NCBI GenBank assembly: GCA_963995505.1
Contig: OZ023189.1
Coordinates: forward strand, 1,563,155 to 1,627,154
Direction: 5' to 3'
DNA length: 64,000 nucleotides
From: Hypericum androsaemum
Taxonomy: Eukaryota > Streptophyta > Magnoliopsida > Malpighiales > Hypericaceae
Notes under the pieces: generated by a model
The model's database searches: none
What the model saw: only the letters and a program-made list of their open reading frames with translations
Told to the model about the DNA's origin: nothing
Made by a program: the position numbers and the translations under genes
Part shown: positions 35,392 through 49,891 of the stretch, piece after piece
How positions within the stretch are numbered: position 1 is the first letter of the stretch
Layout: each line of letters opens with the position of its first letter

Positions 35392-36470
35392 GGTAAATTA
35401 CTCTAAGGCCTCTGGTATTTGGTATATTTCACACTCGCCCCCCTGTATTTCGATAATCGATTAAAAACTCCCCGAAGTTTGGTTTTATTATACTCTCAGG
35501 CCCCTCGCTGACGTCAGCGGTAAGAATATTATTATTTTATTACTAAAATGACCATTATACCCTTGGTTCGGTCAACTAAAACCTCCGATCATCTTTTCCA
35601 GCGAATAAAATTTTTCCGGCGACATCAAAAATCAAAATCAAAATCAAAAATTTTCTCCAGTCCTCGCCTCCTTCCTCTACCTCCTTTCCTTCTTCGGCCC
35701 CAGCGACCATCCAGGGCAGATCTCCCCGATGAGGACATCGTCGAGTCCATGGTCGTGGTCTCCGATGCCCTCGAGTCTCGCTTTGGGGACTGTCGTCAGT
35801 CGGTGAGAGATTTAGACGAGTGATCCTCGGCATAGTCAGAGTCGAGATTTGGACGACGTTGGACGACGTCGTTGTTGTAGTCAGCAACGATGAGAGTTGA
35901 ACAAGGACGGCGACCCCGCGACAGTGATTTGGACAAGGACGGGATTGAGAAGGGGTTCTGGCATCGATTAGCTCAGCTCGATGACGCGACGGTGATTTGG
36001 ACAAGGACGGCGACTCCGCTGGCCATCCTCAAGCTCGGCCCCATCCCCGCTCTCTCCTCCATCCTCAAGCTCAGCGTCGTCTTCGCCCTCTCCTTTACGG
36101 CGACGATCGGTGTTTAACTCATCCCGGGCCCGCTCTAGCTCCTCCTTGAAATCCCAGACTTTGGGATGGTGCCGAAGAAGCAGTTGTTGGCGAGGGCGAG
36201 GTTGGTCGAGATGGGGCCGAGGTCGGTCGGGACGGGCCGAGGTTGGTAGGGATGCTTCACGGTGACTGCCAGTGGGCTTTTTCTATTAATTATTACTTTT
36301 TTATTTTTTTATGGGCATAAAAGTTATTTTACATGAAAATTTTGCTGACGTCAGCAAGGGGCTTGAGAGTATAATAAAACTAAATCTCAGAAAGTTTTTA
36401 ATCGATTATCTAAATACAAGGGGGTGAGCGTAAAATATACTAAATACCAGGGGCCTAAACGTAATTTACC
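35392..36470. mobile_element. Mutator-like foldback element with about 130 bp inverted repeats
   Basis: The left arm 35392-35520 begins GGTAAATTAC and the right arm 36340-36470 ends GTAATTTACC. The arms are inverted copies over about 130 bp and both end internally at GCTGACGTCAGC. Such long terminal repeats fit non-autonomous MULEs. The interior (35540-36290) is GC-rich with coding-like sequence and may include captured host DNA, but I could not identify it. I found no convincing target duplication, so class assignment is tentative. Confidence 0.65.
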
Positions 36471-36493
36471 TAAAAAAACTAGATCTCACCATG

Positions 36494-38640
36494 TGTTGGG
36501 ATAAAAAGTGACGAGAACGTCGATCGATCTCGTGACGGCCCGGAGTGCTCGTCCCAAAGTCGGTCTAACGCCGAAAGTAACAAGGGTGGCCGAAGCCGAG
36601 ACTGCTACTAACCTAAACTAAGATAAAAAAGCCGAAGCTTGAGAGTAATTTGTATGTTTTGTATGTGATGTCCCTTCTGCTCGCCCCTTGCCTTGCTTAT
36701 ATAGAAAACGAAGATCGCCTTAGCTTCACTCTAGCTGTGGTGTAGTCGGACTCGGAGTCCTCGTCGCTTATCTTCAGCCAGGCCTTACCCTTATCCCGTC
36801 TGAACTCAAAGGCCCGGAGCCTCTCTTTCAATGCTTATCTTCATCTGAAACGGACTTCCAACGCTTATCTCCGCCTGATTCGGATTTGCCTTGCCAGAGT
36901 TTATCCTTATCTCTTAAGAACCTAGGGTATCGAGTGTCCCAGAGCTCCTCCAATCCCTTCAACAGTTTGCCTTACACTTGGTCTCTTCGTATCTCCGTCC
37001 ACCTATGTAGAGTCCGTGCTAACCCGGTCTCTTCCACCTTATCTCATGTACACCGGGCGCTACATTTAGCCTCAAAAGATTGGTCTCACCTGAAGTAAGA
37101 GCAAACTAGCTCTCTACTTGAGCTAATGGAAATCGGTGCCCCTATTCGGTACTTTCAATTGGCGCCGGATTTAGGTGCCTCCAATTGGCGCCTCATTTAG
37201 TGCCTCGTCTGACGCCGCATCTGCTTCAAGTGATTTTTTGACATCTTTCTGCCTCGAATTTGAAGAATCTATAAACTACAAAGTTGTAGCTCTATGTCTT
37301 ACCTTCACACATCAACTTAAATCGCATTAATCTGAGATTCGAGTCAAAAGATATGACCTGGCGCTGGATTTGCTTCCTCTACCTGGTGCCAGGTTGGCTT
37401 CCCACATTTGGCGCCGGTTTCAGACATCGATCCACTCTGAATTGGCCCAAGTGATGAACTACGACGTTGTAGGTCTATCTATTATCTTTCCATAGGCTCA
37501 AGAATCATCTTAATCCGAGGTCTGAGTCAAAAGTTGTGACCACTTTACCAAGACAGCCGAAGCCCCTTCAACCGCCTTCACTTGGCGCCGGATTTCCTTT
37601 CACCCACCTGGCGCTAGGTTCACTTGGCGCCGATTTTGGACTTCCTTTCACTATGAATCGGAAAATGTGATGAACTACAAAGTTGTAGGCATATCTATTA
37701 TCTTTCTATAGGCTCATGAATCACCTTAGTCCTAGGTCCGAGTCAAAAGTTATGATCATTTTACCAGAGATAGCCAAAGCCCCTTCAATCGCCTTCACTT
37801 GGCGCCGAATTTCCTTTTACCCACTTGGCGCCGCACTCTCCTTCCCTCAGTTGGCACCACACTCGCCTTAGCTCAGTTGGCACCACACTCACCTTCACTC
37901 AGTTGGTGCCGCACTCACCTTCGCTCAGTTGGCACCGCACTCTCCTTCCCTCAGTTGGCGCTGAGTTCGCCTGTCCTCGGTTGGCGCCGCATTTAGTTAA
38001 CACCACCTTTAGTTGGCGCCGGGTTGGCCTTCCACTCGGTTGGTGCCAATTTTAGCTAGTGTCGGGCTCACCTCTATTGAGTTGGTACCTCACTCGCTCT
38101 AGGAGAATAAATGCTTCATTCGGCTTCACCTTCTCGAACTTGTGAAGTCAATCACGCACCTAACTCCCATACTCGAAGCCCCAACTTTGTAAATTATTTT
38201 GCCTGTCAATAATTCCGAGGTCCGGGTTGAGCGTTACGGTCGATCTACCAAGTATGGGTACTCCTCAAAGAGACTGAGAAAGTCCAACTTGACATGTGTT
38301 AAGAGGGCCCTCTCATTCCCTCCAATTGCTCGACCTGGCCTAAGGGAGACCTGCTTGCCTTAAGGGAACTCAACCTAACTTGAGGCTGAGGATGTCCAAA
38401 CCGACTTAAGGCTGAGGACACCCAAGCTAGCTTGAGGCTGAGGATACCCAATCTGACTTGAAGTTGAGGGTAAACTAAGCCAAGAATGAGGCTGATAGTA
38501 CCCAAGCTGAATTGAGGATGAGGGTAGCCAGGCTGCCTTAAGCATACCCAGCCAAAGCAAGTTGAAATCCAAGTACAGGTATCTCGATGATTGCCTTAGT
38601 CGACCCCGAGCTCCCAACAAGTTATTTTTGCACTCCAACA
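36494..38640 (-). repeat. 3' LTR of the Tat-like element, with internal duplication
   Basis: 2147 bp, about 219 bp longer than its partner. Nearly all of the difference is a roughly 214 bp duplicated module around 37450-37800 containing GATGAACTAC and ending in a TTGGCGCC box. About nine GGCGCC palindromes occur, plus many one-change variants (GGCACC, GGTGCC), concentrated at 37795-38045 with 20-28 bp spacing. Confidence 0.88.
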
Positions 38641-38997
38641 ATGCCCCCACATGCCTTTGATTCGAATGGTCAAGGAGAATTGAAGGCATGTATTCTTGTT
38701 TGAGTTCACGCGAGGGTCGATAACCCCCAATATCATCTAATATGTAGTGGGTAAAGTCAAAATCTGGCTAACCGTGGGTCGATATTCAATAGAGACCTTG
38801 TATGAGCATAGCAGTACCTCATTCACATGGTCCTTACTTTAACTTTGGCGTCACCTAGTTTACTTGGAGCAAGGTGAAGATTATTGATTTTGAGCAGCTC
38901 CAGGGGGTCTAGGCCGTTATCATGAAAGACATACCCGGCCGACTCGTAGAATGACAAGGTGTAGACCACCAACTACCTTGTCACCTCTCATATGGCC

Positions 38998-41292
38998 TTA
39001 CTCCTCAAAGGTAAGGAAAAGTGCCTGCCCTTCGAGTGTGGCATTGACCAATCGATGGATAGAAGGAGTATCCTGCTCGACCGAGCTTGCATAGCGGGTA
39101 AACCAGTCATCTATGCTTCCCCGGGCCACCCTTTTTGGCACTATAAAATAGTCGTAGAAGGCTGCCTCTACACAGTTAGTAGTCGATAGGAAGGGATTGA
39201 CATTTGTTGTTACTATCTCTACCCTTCCATCCGGCTTCCACCGAATCACGAACACATGGAGGGAGAATGGGATCACTCGTCTTGAGTTGATCCAATCCCT
39301 CCCCGATGGAGAATTATAGGAGGTCTTTGTGCTTATGACAAAGAACACAATCTCTCGAGTAACGGAGCCCACACTAACTTCAGCCTTGAGTACTCTAAGG
39401 GGACGAGTACCCTTACCAGCCAAGCTGGCCATTATCATCTTAAAGGGGGTCAACTTCTCCTTCTCATTGCTTAGCTTCTTCAAGAGCGACTGAGGTAGGA
39501 TGTTTACAATAGCCCTGTCATCCATGAGGACCCTCTCTATCCACTTTGCAAAGTCGTGAGCCATGGTATACAAAGACCTCAGGCTCTCACTTGTCCTCCA
39601 GGTAGGCCTAGCGATAGGGATACTATCGTTGAAGTCTTCCATCAGGGATACGGGTGAAGACTTCCTTTCTACCTCAACCTCAATAGTATCACTCTCTATC
39701 ACATCTCTCTCTTGGTGGCTCGTTTGATTGGGTTTCAACCCAAAACTAGATGGGGCAACGTTAATCGCCACAATGCTTGGGAAGTTCCCAAACTTGAAGT
39801 ACATGTTGTCAAGGTCGACCGAGGCTTTCTTTTCCTTTCGGTTGGCTTGGTCAGCCTTGTCCTTTTTGGGGCGATCTTTCTTTGGGTGGACCTCTCCTCT
39901 TGCCTTAGGTATCCATTTACAAATCAACTTCTTACGTTGATCAGTGGGTGCCTCTGGTCGAACCTCTTTAATGTGCTTGAGGTCTTTTCCTTTTTTCACC
40001 TTAGAGGATTCAACCTCTTTGGGTCGGCCTCGAGTCGGGGCCGAATGGTGTTTTACCTTTGAGCGAGCTAAGAGCATCTTTCGTTCTTCTAGCTTGTCCC
40101 TTTGTTCCACAAGTTTCTCTTCGAGGTCTTTAATTACTTGCTTCTGTTTTTGGACTTTTTTCTCAAGGCAACGTCTTTGAGTCTTGGTCAAGACGTCTTG
40201 TGTTGATGACTCAGGGGTGACCCCCTTGTCTCCAAGTTGGTTGAAGGTGTACCAGCGTAGGTTGGGCTTGTCCTGAAGGTCTACCTTGATTCGGGGACGA
40301 TGGAACCTCCACGTATCACCAACTCCCCTTGAACAAAAGAACTTCTGAGTCCTTAGGAGGCCTTTATCAGGCGGCCTTCCATGCCTCCTAAGTTTTGCCC
40401 CCCGGGACTTAGAGTCAATCTCCTCTTGCTTAGGGACATCAACTCCCCTCGGATAAGAGGACATCTGAGCCTTTAGGATGCCATTATCAGGCGGCCTTCC
40501 TTGCCCCCCGAGTCTTGTCCACCGGGTCTTAGGATTGACCTTCCATTGTTTAAGGCCTTCCTTCTTTTGACTTTGTTGTATACCCACCATGGCAATAGAA
40601 GTACTAACGTGGGAACCTATTGATGGCTGCCCCCACCAGATTTGGTGTGAGGCTGAGATCTCAACATCAAAGAATTGGGGTTGACTCTCAGTTTGTGGAC
40701 TAACATCGCCCTCAATAAGCTTCCTCTCCCTCAACATCATAAACTGAGGGGCCAAGGTAAGAGTAGGAACGCTTGGATATAGCTCCTCTTGCCCCAACCT
40801 TACAATCTGAGGCATCATGGTCAAAATATGGGTATCCTCGCTCGTAGGAGACTCTTCCAATAATAGGTAATTAGAGGCCCCAACCGATGGAGGTCGGCTA
40901 AGTAAGCCCATACAGTCCAGGGTCTGGGTATCATGGTAAGGCAAATACCCTACCCATAGTTGCTGCGTCGTAGGCACAGTGGAGGGTGATAGCCCTTGAG
41001 ATGTCTGCTGAGGTTCCTCGTCCTTGTGGTTCAGAACTTCTCGAACTCGATTGATGGCCTCTCTAACGGCTTCAATAGCGTGCGTAATGGACTCCGTATG
41101 ACGCCTATGAGATTCCTCAAAATTCCTCCAATACTCCTCAGAGTTCCTACGAGACTCTTCAAAATGCCTTTGAGACTCCTCACGATACTTACGAGACTCT
41201 TCATAGCGCTCACAGCGCCTCCGAGCGACGAAGGCAGAATATGTCTCCATCGGGACAACGACTATCTCAACCGGCTCTCTAGAAGGAACCAT
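38998..41292 (-). CDS. Tat-like element protein: coiled-coil N-terminus and protease-like domain
   Basis: An open 764-codon frame with ATG at 41292; the frame is also open upstream towards the primer site. Residues about 24-95 are a highly charged repeat (EESRRHFEESRRN-like units) likely to form a coiled coil. The middle (95-570) is a Pro/Gln-rich and then Lys-rich basic region. Residues about 590-710 resemble the retropepsin of Tat/Ogre Gypsy elements, with NILPQSL and GRDWINS followed by an IPFSLH segment. The usual catalytic D-S/T/N-G is DDR here, so the protease is probably inactive. There is no CCHC knuckle, RT or integrase. Its likely role is a gag-like packaging protein; that is inference. 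Confidence 0.72.
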   Translation of the reverse strand: MVPSREPVEIVVVPMETYSAFVARRRCERYEESRKYREESQRHFEESRRNSEEYWRNFEESHRRHTESITHAIEAVREAINRVREVLNHKDEEPQQTSQGLSPSTVPTTQQLWVGYLPYHDTQTLDCMGLLSRPPSVGASNYLLLEESPTSEDTHILTMMPQIVRLGQEELYPSVPTLTLAPQFMMLRERKLIEGDVSPQTESQPQFFDVEISASHQIWWGQPSIGSHVSTSIAMVGIQQSQKKEGLKQWKVNPKTRWTRLGGQGRPPDNGILKAQMSSYPRGVDVPKQEEIDSKSRGAKLRRHGRPPDKGLLRTQKFFCSRGVGDTWRFHRPRIKVDLQDKPNLRWYTFNQLGDKGVTPESSTQDVLTKTQRRCLEKKVQKQKQVIKDLEEKLVEQRDKLEERKMLLARSKVKHHSAPTRGRPKEVESSKVKKGKDLKHIKEVRPEAPTDQRKKLICKWIPKARGEVHPKKDRPKKDKADQANRKEKKASVDLDNMYFKFGNFPSIVAINVAPSSFGLKPNQTSHQERDVIESDTIEVEVERKSSPVSLMEDFNDSIPIARPTWRTSESLRSLYTMAHDFAKWIERVLMDDRAIVNILPQSLLKKLSNEKEKLTPFKMIMASLAGKGTRPLRVLKAEVSVGSVTREIVFFVISTKTSYNSPSGRDWINSRRVIPFSLHVFVIRWKPDGRVEIVTTNVNPFLSTTNCVEAAFYDYFIVPKRVARGSIDDWFTRYASSVEQDTPSIHRLVNATLEGQALFLTFEE

Positions 41293-41494
41293 GTTGGTGG
41301 TGTTCCTCTCCGCACTAGGTTGAGTAGTAGGAAGAGTCGGTTCCTTGGGAGGAGCCGTTTTGGTAGTATTCTTCCCAACAAGTTGTTGAGAAGAGGGTGG
41401 TGCAATCTCCTTGCTCTTGATTATCTTGGTTGGAGTAGGGTCAAACCGCCTTCTCAGACGTCCTCCTAGGTCCCACCGAGCGTGCCAAGAACAA

Positions 41495-43422
41495 TGTTGG
41501 GATAAAAAGTGACGAGAATGTTGATCGATCTCGTGACGGCCCGGAGTGCTCGTCCCAAGGTCGGTCTAACGCCGAAAGTAACAAGGGTGGCCGAAGCCGA
41601 GACTACTACTAACCTAAACTAAGATAAAAAAGCCGAAGCTTGAGAGTAATTTGTATGTTTTGTGTGTGATGTCCCTTCTGCTCGCCCATTGCCTTGCTTA
41701 TATAGAAAATGAAGATCGCCTTAGCTTCACTCTAGCTGTGGTGTAGTCGGACTCGGAGTCCTCGTCGCTTATCTTCAGCCAGGCCTTACCCTTATCCCGT
41801 CTGAACTCAAAGGCCCGGAGCCTCTCTTTCAATGTTATCTTCATCTGAAACGGACTTCCAACGCTTATCTCTGCCTAATTCGGATTTGCCTTGCCAGAGT
41901 TTATCCTTATCTCTTAAGAACCTAGGGTATCGAGTGTCTCAGAGCTCCTCCAATCCCTTCAATAGTCTGCCTTAAACTTGGTCTCTTCGTATCTCCGTCC
42001 ACCTATGTAGAGTCCGTGCTAACCCAGTCTCTTCCACCTTATCTCATGTACACCGGGCGCTACATTTAGCCTCAAGAGATTGGTCTCACCTGAAGTAAGA
42101 GCAAACTAGCTCTCTACTTGAGCTAATGGAAATCGGTGCCCCTATTCGGTACTTTCAATTGGAGCCGGATTTAGGTGCCTCCAATTGGCGCCTCATTTAG
42201 TGCCTCGTCTGACGCCGCATCTGCTTCAAGTGATTTTTTGACATCTTTCTGCCTCGAATTTGAAGAATCTATAAACTACAAAGTTGTAGCTCTATGTCTT
42301 ACCTTCACACATCAACTTGAATCGCATTAATCCGAGATTCGAGTCAAAAGATATGACCTGGCGCCGGATTTGCTTCCTCTATCTGGCGCCAGGTTGGCTT
42401 CCCACACTTTGCGCCGGTTTCAGACATCGATCCACTCTAAAATGGCCCAAGTAATGAACTACAAAGTTGTAGGTCTATCTATTATCTTTCCATAGGCTCA
42501 AGAATCATCTTAGTCCGAGGTCCGAGTCAAAAGTTATTATCACTTTACCAGAGATAGCCAAAGCCCCTTCAATCGCCTTCACTTGGCGCCGAGTTTCCTT
42601 TCACCCACTTGGCGCCGCACTCTCCTTCCCTTAGTTGGCGCCACACTCGCCTTAGCTCAGTTGGGCCGCACTCGCCTTCACTCAATTGGTGCCACACTCA
42701 CCTTCGCTCAGTTGGCACCGCACTCTCCTTCCCTCAGTTGGCGCCGAGTTCGCCTGTCCTCAGTTGGCGCCGCATTTAGTTGGCGCCACCTTTAGTTGGC
42801 GCCGGGTTGGCCTTCCACTCGGTTGGTGCCAATTTTAGCTAGTGTCGGGCTCACCTCTATTGAGTTGGTACCTCACTCGCTCTAGGAGAATAAACGCTTC
42901 ATTCGGCTTCACCTTCTCGAACTTGTGAAGTCAATCACGCACCTAACTACCTTACTCGAAGCCCCAACTTTGTAAATTATTTTGCCCGTCAACAATTTCG
43001 AGGTCTGGGTTGAGCGTTACGGTCGATCTACCAAGTATGGGTACTCCTTAAAGAGACTGAGAAAGTCCAAATTGACATGTGTTAAGAGGGCCCTCTCATT
43101 CCCTCCAATTGCTCGACCTGACCTAAGGGAGACCTGCTTGCCTTAAGGGAACTCAACCTAACTTGAGGCTGAGGATGTCCAAACTGACTTGAGGCTGAGG
43201 ACACCCAAGCTAGCTTGAGGCTGAGGATACCCAATCTGACTTGAAGTTGAGGTAAACTAAGCCAAGAATAAGGCTGATAGTACCCAAGCTGAATTGAGGA
43301 TGAGGGTAGCCAGGCTGCCTTAAGCATACCCAGCCAAAGCAAGTTGAAATCCAAGTACAGGTATCTCGATGATTGCCTTAGTCGACCCTGAGCTCCCAAC
43401 AAGTTATTTTTGCACTCCAATA
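41495..43422 (-). repeat. 5' LTR of the Tat-like element
   Basis: 1928 bp, closely similar to 36494-38640 but with a single copy of the 214 bp module. It has about ten GGCGCC palindromes, mostly at 42585-42805. In element orientation these precede the gene at 41292. Confidence 0.88.
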
Positions 43423-43989
43423 CCATGGTCACTAGACCGCTAACAATGGTTAAAAAACTACTGGGTATTGTTTAAAAAAAGGGCGAAATGCCTTCAGCCA
43501 TGGGGTTTCTTAAATCAATGTTTTCATCTCTCTTGTTTCAAAATTAAAAATTTGGCTTCCTAATTTGTTTTTTTTTAATTCTAAAATTCTTTACGAATGT
43601 CAACCGGTCAACATAATTTTAAAACAATAATTATATCCTTTTAATAAAAAATAAAATAACCTTTTTTCAACCGTCAATTCGTCTTTATATCCAAATGAAA
43701 GAGAACAAGAACAGTCTACGACACTCCTGCAATTTTGACGATTCCTCTGTATCTAATGGAGAAACAAAGAACAGAGAAAGCAGAAAAGCTAATGGAGAAC
43801 ATAAAAAAAGACAAATTGCCGAAAACTCCCTATTTGTTTAAATCACTATTTTAGTTCAATCTATTTCGAAATCAAAAGTTTAGCCCCCTAGTTTGGTTTT
43901 ATTGAATTCTAAGATCTCTCGGTGATGTCATCATTTGATTTCTTTTTTTTAATCAAGAAAATAACAGTTATACCCTCCAATAAAAAAAG

Positions 43990-45252
43990 GGTAAATTACG
44001 CTCAGGTCCCTGTGGTTTAGTTTTTCTCCCTCTCGAATTCCTACATTTTTAAAATCCATGCTGACGTCCCCCGTGTTTGATTTTAAGAACTCTCAGGTCC
44101 CTTGCTGACGTCATGTTTCCTTTTTTCCATTTTTTGTCATCGAAATGACCAAAATACCCTTAAACAAAAACAAATCTCTCTCCTTCCTCCCACTTCACTT
44201 TTTTCCTCATTCATTATTTTCTGTCTATTTTTTTCCAGAATTAAAAAGATGGAACAAAATTAAAATCAAGCAAAATCAAAATAACATTTCTTCCATAAAT
44301 ATATTATAAACACAATCATATTTCTTCCACCACGCATCAATCTTCCCCTTCGATCTGGTCCACCACGAACCACATCACAGAAGCTCATGCAATCTTCATC
44401 ATCATCTTCTTCTTCCTCTCCCTCCCCAGCTCAATGGCCGGAATAGAGTGAGGCACACCGCAAGTGTCATCCACTTCTTCGTATTCACGATCCAGGAAGT
44501 AGTCCTGGTGAGCGAGGCGGTCGAGGACGGACAGTCGGTTAGAGGTGGTAACTGCTCCACCGGGGCCCACTCACCATCGAAACCTGGCCCGGCTTGATCT
44601 TGATCGCCTTCCATGGGACCCAACACCCCGCTCCCTTCCTCGACAACACCCTGTGGTTGACCTCTTCCCTCTTCATATCTCGAGAAATTAACTTCTGGGT
44701 CAGGCTAAAGGAAGAAACTTTCGGACTAAGAAGCTATAAAGATCGGATCTTTAAGGTTTATTCGATGTGGATCAAAATTGATGCTATGCGGGAGCTGCTG
44801 CTCTTATCCATGAACTTCTTCACCATAGCCGCGAGGTGGGTCAACTGCTTGCTGGGCCCTGACGGCGTGGGCCCGTCGTTCATCATTTTTTATTAGAACC
44901 TCAATCGATCCAATGAGCTCTTCCGGCAATGATCAACTGCTTGCTGGGACCCGATGGCATAGTCCCGTTGTTCGTCGTTTCTTAATTTTGAGTTTCTTTT
45001 TTTGGTGGTATTTTGAGTTTCTTGATTTTGCATGGTTTCGGGGTTGGGAAGAAGGGGGGAAGGAAGGAGGATGTTTTTTTGTTTAAGGGCATTTTGGTCA
45101 TTTCCTAGACAAAAATAAAAAAGATCGATGACATCATCGAGGGACCCAAGAGTTTCTAGACCCAAACACGGGAGACGACAACATGGATTTTAGAAATGCA
45201 GGAATCCGAGAGGGAGAGAAACCAAACCATAGGAACGTGACCGTAATTTATC
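43990..45252. mobile_element. Inner Mutator-like foldback element
   Basis: GGTAAATTACG at 43990 and CGTAATTTATCC at about 45252 end inverted arms of roughly 130 bp, related to those of 35392-36470. Each arm ends near a GACGTCAT or ATGACATC box. The interior has GC-rich, coding-like sequence, including a partly duplicated stretch around 44845-44985, but no product that I recognise. Confidence 0.62.
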
Positions 45253-45639
45253 CTAAAAAACCACATATACTTCCCGATCGGATCTCCCACATTTCTCCGA
45301 CCGAAAAACACATCGGCTTCGGTAGCCGACCCAAGCTCTCCAAACAACCCTCTTCCTTTCCACATCTACAAACCTCGGATATTTGTATGGGTCAACCTCT
45401 AGTTTAGTTTTGTTGCTCTCAATTTCACCCTTCCTCCACTTGCTCGTCAGCGGCGACAGAGAGCGGATTCTTGGCGGGGATGGGGTGAGCCTGGAACTCA
45501 ATCCAAAGACACCGATGGAGTGAGCCCAAAAGTTGATGGTGCTAGTGAATCGGTTTCACCCATCCCCATCCTGCTTGCCGGTGGCAACAAAGTGAGCCCA
45601 AAATTAGATCCCCGGACACCAGCGGAGTAAGCCCAGAAG

Positions 45640-45860
45640 TCGATGGTGCTCGATCCCAACCTTGTTCAGATTGTTCATGGTGATGTCCACGTCGATGGTG
45701 CTTCGGCTTGAAGACGGTGACGGTGAGGACGACGATCACGGTAACCACCAGGATTATCACCGCGAAGGTCACGCTGGCAAGGACAGTTTCGCTTCTTGCT
45801 CCTCATCGTCATCAGACCTCCCTTCTTCGCCGGCGGCGGGAGTCCGCTGCTTTGCAAACG
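45640..45860 (-). pseudogene. Captured fragment resembling an NDR1/HIN1-like LEA-2 protein
   Basis: On the minus strand one frame gives VTFAVIILVVTVIVVLTVTV followed by FKPKH, a membrane segment and juxtamembrane motif typical of LEA-2/NHL proteins. A neighbouring frame then continues with IDVDITMNNLNK, the usual start of the extracellular part. The one-base frame change and lack of the rest of the gene mark a fragment. It lies inside the Mutator-like nest, so capture by such an element is likely. The identification is by motif only. Confidence 0.5.
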
Positions 45861-46421
45861 AGAGAGATGGTCGGGGAAGATGTACTTTTTTTTATGGAAG
45901 GCTATAATAGTCATTTTCTTGATTAAAAAATCGAATGATGACATTAGCGAGAGACCTTAGAGTTCAATAAAATCAAACTAGGAGTATCAAATTTTCAATT
46001 TTGGGTGGTATCATCCACGACTCGGGTGACATTTAGTTGTGTGGATTCGTCAAGGGTATTGTGAGCTGCACCTCCTTGGCTGCGAAGCTCTGGCCTTTTG
46101 AGTTAGCTTGGGAGAGGGGGTTCAGGAGAGTGCTGGTGGAGGTGGACTCGTTGCTAGCCATTCTCTGCGTCGGACGACCTGTTGACCGTGCCCACCATCG
46201 GACAGCTTGTTGACTGTGCCCACCATCTGACATGATTCTTGGGCTTTATTAGAAGGGTATAATTGTCATTTTAAAATTATGTTGACCGGATGACATCAGC
46301 GAGGCCTTAGAGTTCAATAAAAATAAACTATGTGGCCACATTTCGGTTCTGAAACTCGAGGGGCTAAAACAGTAATTTTAAGCAAAACCTAGGGGCTGAG
46401 GGCAATTTGCCCTTAAAAAAT

Positions 46422-49257
<2,836 letters not shown>

Positions 49258-49891
49258 GGATGATTGTTCACCATTGCTGCTGAACATTTCAGTTGTTTTC
49301 CCTGTTTTCTGTTATGAACATTTCTATCCATGCATGGCTTTCCCAAGACTACTTTGGAATTTGTGTTGGGTTCTTGTATGAAGAGCTACTTGTTTGCTTA
49401 AACCTCTCTGGTCCTCTTTACAACATTGTTGGTTTTGGTAACAAGTATTTTGTTGCTAATGGATCAATCATCCATCATCAGCAGCAGATACTTGATTCGA
49501 TCCTGATCTAATCCAGAGTTTTCATGTTCTTAAACTTAAACCAGGAAAGTTTTCATGTGATTTATGTGTTATCCCAAACATGCCATCTCGCTTTCATTTG
49601 ATTATGTGAAAAATGTCTTAACGTTGGCAACTGCAAGAAATTGCTACCCAGTTTGATAACACAGCATCATCATACTGGATAAAAAAAAAGGCATTTTATT
49701 GACAAAACTTGTCTGCCGACAAACTTGAGTAAGAAAATTGCCATTTTCCGAACCTTAAATCGAAGGCCCTACTGCTGTTGAAAGAGCATATTAGGAGAGC
49801 AGTTGCCACTTATTTGATCGGGACCAATGAAAGGAATAGGAGAACAAGGGAAATAAGCATAGAAAACACAACTTCTCTTCCCTTGCATATC
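49258..49891. other. Convergent 3' UTR region
   Basis: Holds the 3' UTRs of alpha-tubulin (plus) and V-ATPase subunit G (minus). No other coding sequence is seen. Confidence 0.6.

Larger units (their letters stand above)
36494..43422 (-). mobile_element. Non-autonomous Tat/Gypsy-like LTR retrotransposon with large LTRs
   Basis: Two large LTRs (36494-38640 and 41495-43422) enclose a 2.85 kb interior. A perfect 5 bp target duplication CCATG lies at 36489-36493 and 43423-43427. The plus-strand right LTR end is CCAATA, one change from the CCAACA of the left LTR. A minus-strand polypurine tract (GTGGGGGCAT) lies just right of 38640, and a primer-site-like sequence (TTCTTGGCACGCTCGG on the minus strand) is next to 41495. 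The interior holds only one ORF, with no reverse transcriptase, RNase H or integrase. It must rely on another element for movement. Confidence 0.9.
43481..46412. mobile_element. Nest of Mutator-like inverted-repeat elements
   Basis: The outer ends GGGCGAAATGCC (43481) and GGCAATTTGCCC (46412) are inverted and flanked by near-identical 9 bp repeats TTAAAAAAA (43472-43480) and TTAAAAAAT (46413-46421), the length typical of Mutator elements. Further inverted arms of the same style lie at about 43811-43940 against 45930-46010 and 46265-46400. All arms carry a stretch like CTCTNAGGCCTCGCTGACGTCA. Another complete foldback element is nested inside. Confidence 0.65.

Noticed and set aside
35576..36004. 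142-codon frame in the Mutator-like element
   Set aside because: Low-complexity Arg/Ser/Pro content, no recognisable domain, and the opposite strand is equally open; kept only as coding-like interior.
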